From JANNVK01 sp031414415 (GTDB lineage: Bacteria > Acidobacteriota > Blastocatellia > Pyrinomonadales > Pyrinomonadaceae), in contig JANNVK010000159.1 of NCBI GenBank assembly GCA_031414415.1, positions 1-63,040 of the forward strand: DNA of 63,040 nucleotides, written 5' to 3'. Of this stretch, positions 60,358 to 63,040 are shown one piece after another. Position 1 is the stretch's first letter. Each line of letters begins with the position of its first letter. The notes below the pieces were generated by a model. The model did not search any database, was not told the DNA's origin, and was given only the letters and a program-made list of their open reading frames with translations. The position numbers and the translations under genes were made by a program.

Positions 60358-61187
60358 AACTCATCAATAAAACCTTAAACCTCGTATTTATAACGCTTTG
60401 CATTGTTTCATTTTCGTTTGCACAAGCCACTCAAGCTGCAAAAGACATTGGTTCGAAAACGGCGAAAGATGGTTTTAAGAATGAAGATAACATCCGCGAT
60501 AAATTTATTGCGTGGCAAACTGATTCTGATGCAAAAAAATGGCTTGAGATTATGGGCTTTAATCTGTCGCAAATTCACTCAGTAAACGCCTATAAACCGC
60601 ACGGTTATAAAGCCGATGTTGAGGTAAAGATTAGATATAAGTCGAAAACGGAAACGAATCCGACCGAATTTACACAAGGAATTTCGATCAAACTTGTGAG
60701 TTCGCTTAATGGATTTAATCAGATTGATAAACGATGGCTCGCGACTTACGTGAAGATGTGGAAAATGCCAAAAGATGTTGAGGAATCTTTGAAATTATTT
60801 ACCGGACAACTTCCGCCGACAAAGCCTTCGCGTGAATATAACCGTATGTTTTTGAATGAGTTAGATAAAGAAGCTCAGACGAAAATTGTCGATTTCTTTT
60901 CAAAGAATAAATCGGAAATTGTTTCAGATTTATTAAAAGGCGATGGCGAATTTTTCGCTCCGTGGTTGTTTGTTGCCCAGAAGGAATCGGTTGTAAATCG
61001 TTGGAAATTGGTTAAAATTGACGATGCAATCAATTTTTTCAGTGAAGGAAATGTTGAACTTACTTCACGCGGAAACTTGAAAATTGGTAGAATTACAATG
61101 CAACGAAAAGGCGGCGATGGCGGGAGAAACACGGCAAAACAATTGCAATTCAAAATGAACCCAGCCGAGCTTTTTGATGTAAAATAA
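60354..61187 (+). CDS. HinP1I-type restriction endonuclease with signal peptide
   Basis: A 277-residue protein. Residues 1-23 form a Sec-type leader (SFAQ) like those of other exported proteins here. From residue 33 it follows the type II enzyme R.HinP1I (GCGC cutter) block by block, as I recall it: GSKTAKDGFKNE (33-44), GYKAD (Asp88), SIK (111-113), GFNQIDKRW (120-128), FTGQLPP (149-155), LFVAQK, and RKGGDGGRNTA to the end. HinP1I has Gln-x-Lys where this has Ser-x-Lys. No start codon exists between leader and domain. No methyltransferase is nearby. It is coupled to higBA and the membrane peptide. Confidence 0.85.
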   Translation: MKLINKTLNLVFITLCIVSFSFAQATQAAKDIGSKTAKDGFKNEDNIRDKFIAWQTDSDAKKWLEIMGFNLSQIHSVNAYKPHGYKADVEVKIRYKSKTETNPTEFTQGISIKLVSSLNGFNQIDKRWLATYVKMWKMPKDVEESLKLFTGQLPPTKPSREYNRMFLNELDKEAQTKIVDFFSKNKSEIVSDLLKGDGEFFAPWLFVAQKESVVNRWKLVKIDDAINFFSEGNVELTSRGNLKIGRITMQRKGGDGGRNTAKQLQFKMNPAELFDVK

Positions 61188-61229
61188 AATAGTCTGAAAA
61201 CATATAAATTTGGAGATATTTACGCAATT

Positions 61230-61634
61230 ATGAGCGATATTACTTTAGAACAAGCAAACAAAGCTGTTGCAGCGGCACAAGCAAAAGCGACTGAAATCGG
61301 AACAAAAATGGACATTTGCATCGTTGACGCGGGTGCGAATTTGAAGGCATTTGTCAGAATGGACGATGCGTGGCTTGGCAGCATCGACATCTCGATTAAG
61401 AAAGCAAAAACAGCACGTTTCTTCAATTTTCCGACTGGAGAAATCGGGAAATTATCACAGCCAGGCGGTTCACTTTACAACATTGAGCATTCAAATGGCG
61501 GATTGATCACCTTTCCTGGCGGCTTAACGATTAAAAACAAAGCTGGCGAAGTGATCGGAGCAATCGGAGTTTCGGGCAGCTCGGTCGAAGACGATCATAC
61601 GGTTGCTGAAGCCGGAGCAAACGCAGTTTCGTAA
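61230..61634 (+). CDS. GlcG/HbpS-family protein
   Basis: A 134-residue protein of the heme-degrading or heme-binding-like GlcG/HbpS family: ITLEQANKAVAAAQAKA, VDAGANLKAFVRMDDA, FPTGEIGKLSQPGGSLYNIEHSNGG and the final IGAIGVSGSSVEDDHTVAEAGANA. No signal peptide is present, so it is cytosolic. Its role is uncertain. It ends at a GC-rich repeat, and rpiB follows. Confidence 0.85.
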   Translation: MSDITLEQANKAVAAAQAKATEIGTKMDICIVDAGANLKAFVRMDDAWLGSIDISIKKAKTARFFNFPTGEIGKLSQPGGSLYNIEHSNGGLITFPGGLTIKNKAGEVIGAIGVSGSSVEDDHTVAEAGANAVS

Positions 61635-61642
61635 TGATTTCG

Positions 61643-61667
61643 GAACGCGGGCAGCTTGCCTACGTCT
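61643..61667. repeat. GC-rich imperfect palindrome
   Basis: About 25 nt markedly richer in G and C than the surroundings, with an imperfect inverted repeat (ACGCGGGCAG / TTGCCTACGT). It resembles the common ACGCGGGCA...TGCCCGCGT repeat I have seen in several bacterial genomes. Confidence 0.4.
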
Positions 61668-61689
61668 CCGTATCACTTGTTAAATTTAT

Positions 61690-62118
61690 ATGAAAGTAGC
61701 AATCGGGTCAGACCACGCGGGCTTTGAAGAAAAAGAAAATATCAAAAAAACGCTTGACGAAATTGGCGTTGAATACATTGATTTAGGCACAAATTCGCTC
61801 GATTCGGTTGATTATCCCGATTTCGGAAAAGCCGTCGGCGAAGCAGTTGCGAATGGCGAAGTCGAGCAGGGAATTGTCGTCTGCGGTTCAGGAATTGGAA
61901 TTTCAATTGCTGCAAATAAAGTAAAAGGCGTTCGCTGTGCGTTGGCGTGGAACGAAGAAACTGCAACTCTCGCACGCCAGCATAATGATGCGAATGTTCT
62001 CGCCATTGGTGCGAGAACAACGCCAAAAGGAAAGATTCCAGCGATTGTAAAAGCTTGGTTTGAAGCGAAATTTGAAGGTGGTAGGCACTCATTACGTGTG
62101 GAAAAGATTGAGCAGTAA
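61690..62118 (+). CDS. rpiB: Ribose-5-phosphate isomerase B
   Basis: A 142-residue cytosolic sugar-phosphate isomerase of the RpiB/LacAB family. GSDHAGFE at the start (Asp8, His9), the YPDFGKAVG segment, VVCGSGIGISIAANKVKGVRCAL with the active-site Cys, and EEKTATLARQHNDANVLAIGAR-type blocks are present. It interconverts ribulose and ribose 5-phosphate. A Fic-like gene follows after 20 bp. Confidence 0.94.
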   Translation: MKVAIGSDHAGFEEKENIKKTLDEIGVEYIDLGTNSLDSVDYPDFGKAVGEAVANGEVEQGIVVCGSGIGISIAANKVKGVRCALAWNEETATLARQHNDANVLAIGARTTPKGKIPAIVKAWFEAKFEGGRHSLRVEKIEQ

Positions 62119-62138
62119 TAAGTTGTTAATCAGGAGTA

Positions 62139-62540
62139 GTGAGAAGTAATTTGAAAACTATTTATCTTAAATCGGATGAAGCTATAAATCTTCACAATGA
62201 ATTGATGGAAATTTTTTGTGATAATCGTTGTGGTTTGAGTAGTATAGAAATGCTTGAATCAGCTTTGGCACGACCTCAACATTCGGCGATTTATGAAAAT
62301 GCAGATATAATTAGACAAACTTCAACTCTTTATTTTGGTTTAGTTAAGAATCGAATTTGGCGAGGTGGAAACAAACGAACCGCTACTATTTTGATAAAAA
62401 CATTTCTTCAACGCAACGGTTTTCAGTCAACTTGGAAACTTAAAGAAATAACTGAGTTGGGGCGAAATGTTGATGTTGATATTTGGAAAGTTGATGAGAT
62501 TGAGGATTGGCTAAGATTTAGAGTCGAGAAAATTTGTTGA
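62139..62540 (+). CDS. Fic/Doc-like protein lacking the motif His
   Basis: A protein of 133 residues (GTG at 62139; a TTG at 62151 is possible). The Doc-type fold is indicated by LSSIEMLESALARPQHSAIYENADIIRQTSTLYFGLVKN and GGNKRTATILIKTFLQRNGF. The usual HxFxxGNKR reads NRIWRGGNKR, so the catalytic His is Asn. Doc proteins modify EF-Tu; with this change the activity is doubtful. No Phd antitoxin gene precedes it. The membrane protein downstream starts 17 bp later. Confidence 0.75.
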   Translation: MRSNLKTIYLKSDEAINLHNELMEIFCDNRCGLSSIEMLESALARPQHSAIYENADIIRQTSTLYFGLVKNRIWRGGNKRTATILIKTFLQRNGFQSTWKLKEITELGRNVDVDIWKVDEIEDWLRFRVEKIC

Positions 62541-62556
62541 AATATGAGGTGTAACA

Positions 62557-62922
62557 ATGGAAGATAACTATGGTACTTGGCTTTGGATAACGACATTAGC
62601 TACAGCTGTTTTTCTGTTAATTGGACATCTTTTCACAAGAAAACTATCTTCAAATCTTCGAAAACTTAGATTCCAACGATTCGCGGCAATTGGACTGGCG
62701 GCGATGATATTTTCGATTACCGTTTATCGTCCATTTATTTCTTCGTATTCGCGATCAAACAATTTGCCAGTTTCAAAAATGTATCCGCCAACTGAAATTG
62801 AAGATTTAAAGGAGTTTGAAAAAGAGCAATCGCTCAGTGTTTTTTATCTCAAGAAGGATGTTGCTGACTTAAGGAATGATCTCTACAAAGTTAATCGATA
62901 TTATGAAACCTTCATGATTTAG
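62557..62922 (+). CDS. Small membrane protein of unknown function
   Basis: A 121-residue protein with two hydrophobic helices (about 8-24 and 44-60) and a polar, coiled-coil-like C-terminal half (about 80-121). I do not recognise the family. GAGG-like sequence precedes the ATG. It follows the Fic-like gene closely and may be co-transcribed with it. Confidence 0.6.
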   Translation: MEDNYGTWLWITTLATAVFLLIGHLFTRKLSSNLRKLRFQRFAAIGLAAMIFSITVYRPFISSYSRSNNLPVSKMYPPTEIEDLKEFEKEQSLSVFYLKKDVADLRNDLYKVNRYYETFMI

Positions 62923-62983
62923 GCAAACACAAAAGGGGATGAAAATTTGGTGCAGAGGGAGAGATTTGTGTTAAAAAAGAGGG

Positions 62984-63040
62984 ATGAAAACACAAACACA
63001 AAAACAAACACAAGTTATCGAATTTGAGCAAGTAGTTGAA
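62984..63040 (+). CDS. Start of a gene cut by the window end
   Basis: ATG at 62984 after GAGG, followed by 18 further open codons rich in Gln and Thr, then VIEFEQVVE. Too short to classify. The frame is still open at the last base. Confidence 0.45.
   Translation, partial: MKTQTQKQTQVIEFEQVVE

Overview
The window looks like a chromosomal segment of an AT-rich, Gram-negative-type bacterium. My best guess is an Acidobacteriota lineage (Blastocatellia-like). The reasons are many Sec signal peptides ending in FAQ, secreted proteins with C-terminal TonB domains, secreted M1 and M14 peptidases, a menaquinone (futalosine-type) enzyme, REP-like elements and many toxin-antitoxin loci. This is an inference from style; no rRNA or other decisive marker is present. 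I see no tRNA, rRNA, CRISPR array, intact transposase, integrase or phage structural gene.

Layout. 0-8 kb: housekeeping (dcd, accD, an SDR, an acyl-CoA synthetase, a TraB-like protein, folC, gpmA, DUF4197). 8-13.6 kb: accessory (satD with a periodic operator array, a DUF3307 gene broken by one stop, a DNA glycosylase plus a decayed second copy, a WD40/TPR protein, a VapBC-like pair, a broken nucleotidyltransferase locus). 13.7-21 kb: the most unusual block. Two secreted peptidoglycan-hydrolase-like proteins share a novel N-terminal module and lie with a small secreted protein, divergent from a regulator, a membrane Ser/Thr kinase with TPRs and an FHA protein. 21-27.7 kb: proteostasis (ClpA/C-like ATPase, grpE, clpB) with an embedded RelBE-like pair. 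27.7-34 kb: a DUF104/PIN pair with a broken toxin, nucleoside-type ABC permeases split by a hicBA insertion, purine nucleoside phosphorylase, uridine kinase and cytidine deaminase, which together form a nucleoside uptake and salvage group.

34-42 kb: a Panacea/PanT-like TA pair, a secreted amidohydrolase, a TPR-TonB protein, an M1 peptidase and a single-AAA Clp-like ATPase. 42.5-45.4 kb: an arsenic cassette (arsI-like, PLP lyase, AqpS-like channel, arsC) behind a near-consensus promoter with a palindrome, with no arsR or pump in view. 45-59.5 kb: mixed (Spy-like protein, saccharopine-dehydrogenase-like protein, RRM protein, ald, response regulator, DUF512 radical-SAM protein, mqnD, plsC, M14 peptidase, a REP/BIME-like element, a VTT membrane protein, SpoIID). 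59.5-61.2 kb: higBA coupled to a 28-residue membrane peptide and then to a HinP1I-type restriction endonuclease with a signal peptide and no methyltransferase. 61.2-63 kb: GlcG/HbpS, rpiB, a Fic/Doc-like protein lacking the motif His, a membrane protein and a truncated final gene.

Two genome-level patterns run through the window. One is a family of degenerate heptanucleotide tandem repeats found between genes and, in frame, inside genes. The other is three accessory genes each interrupted by a single in-frame TAA. The best candidates for something undescribed are the 13.7-21 kb kinase/FHA/hydrolase block and the exported restriction-endonuclease operon at 59.5-61.2 kb.
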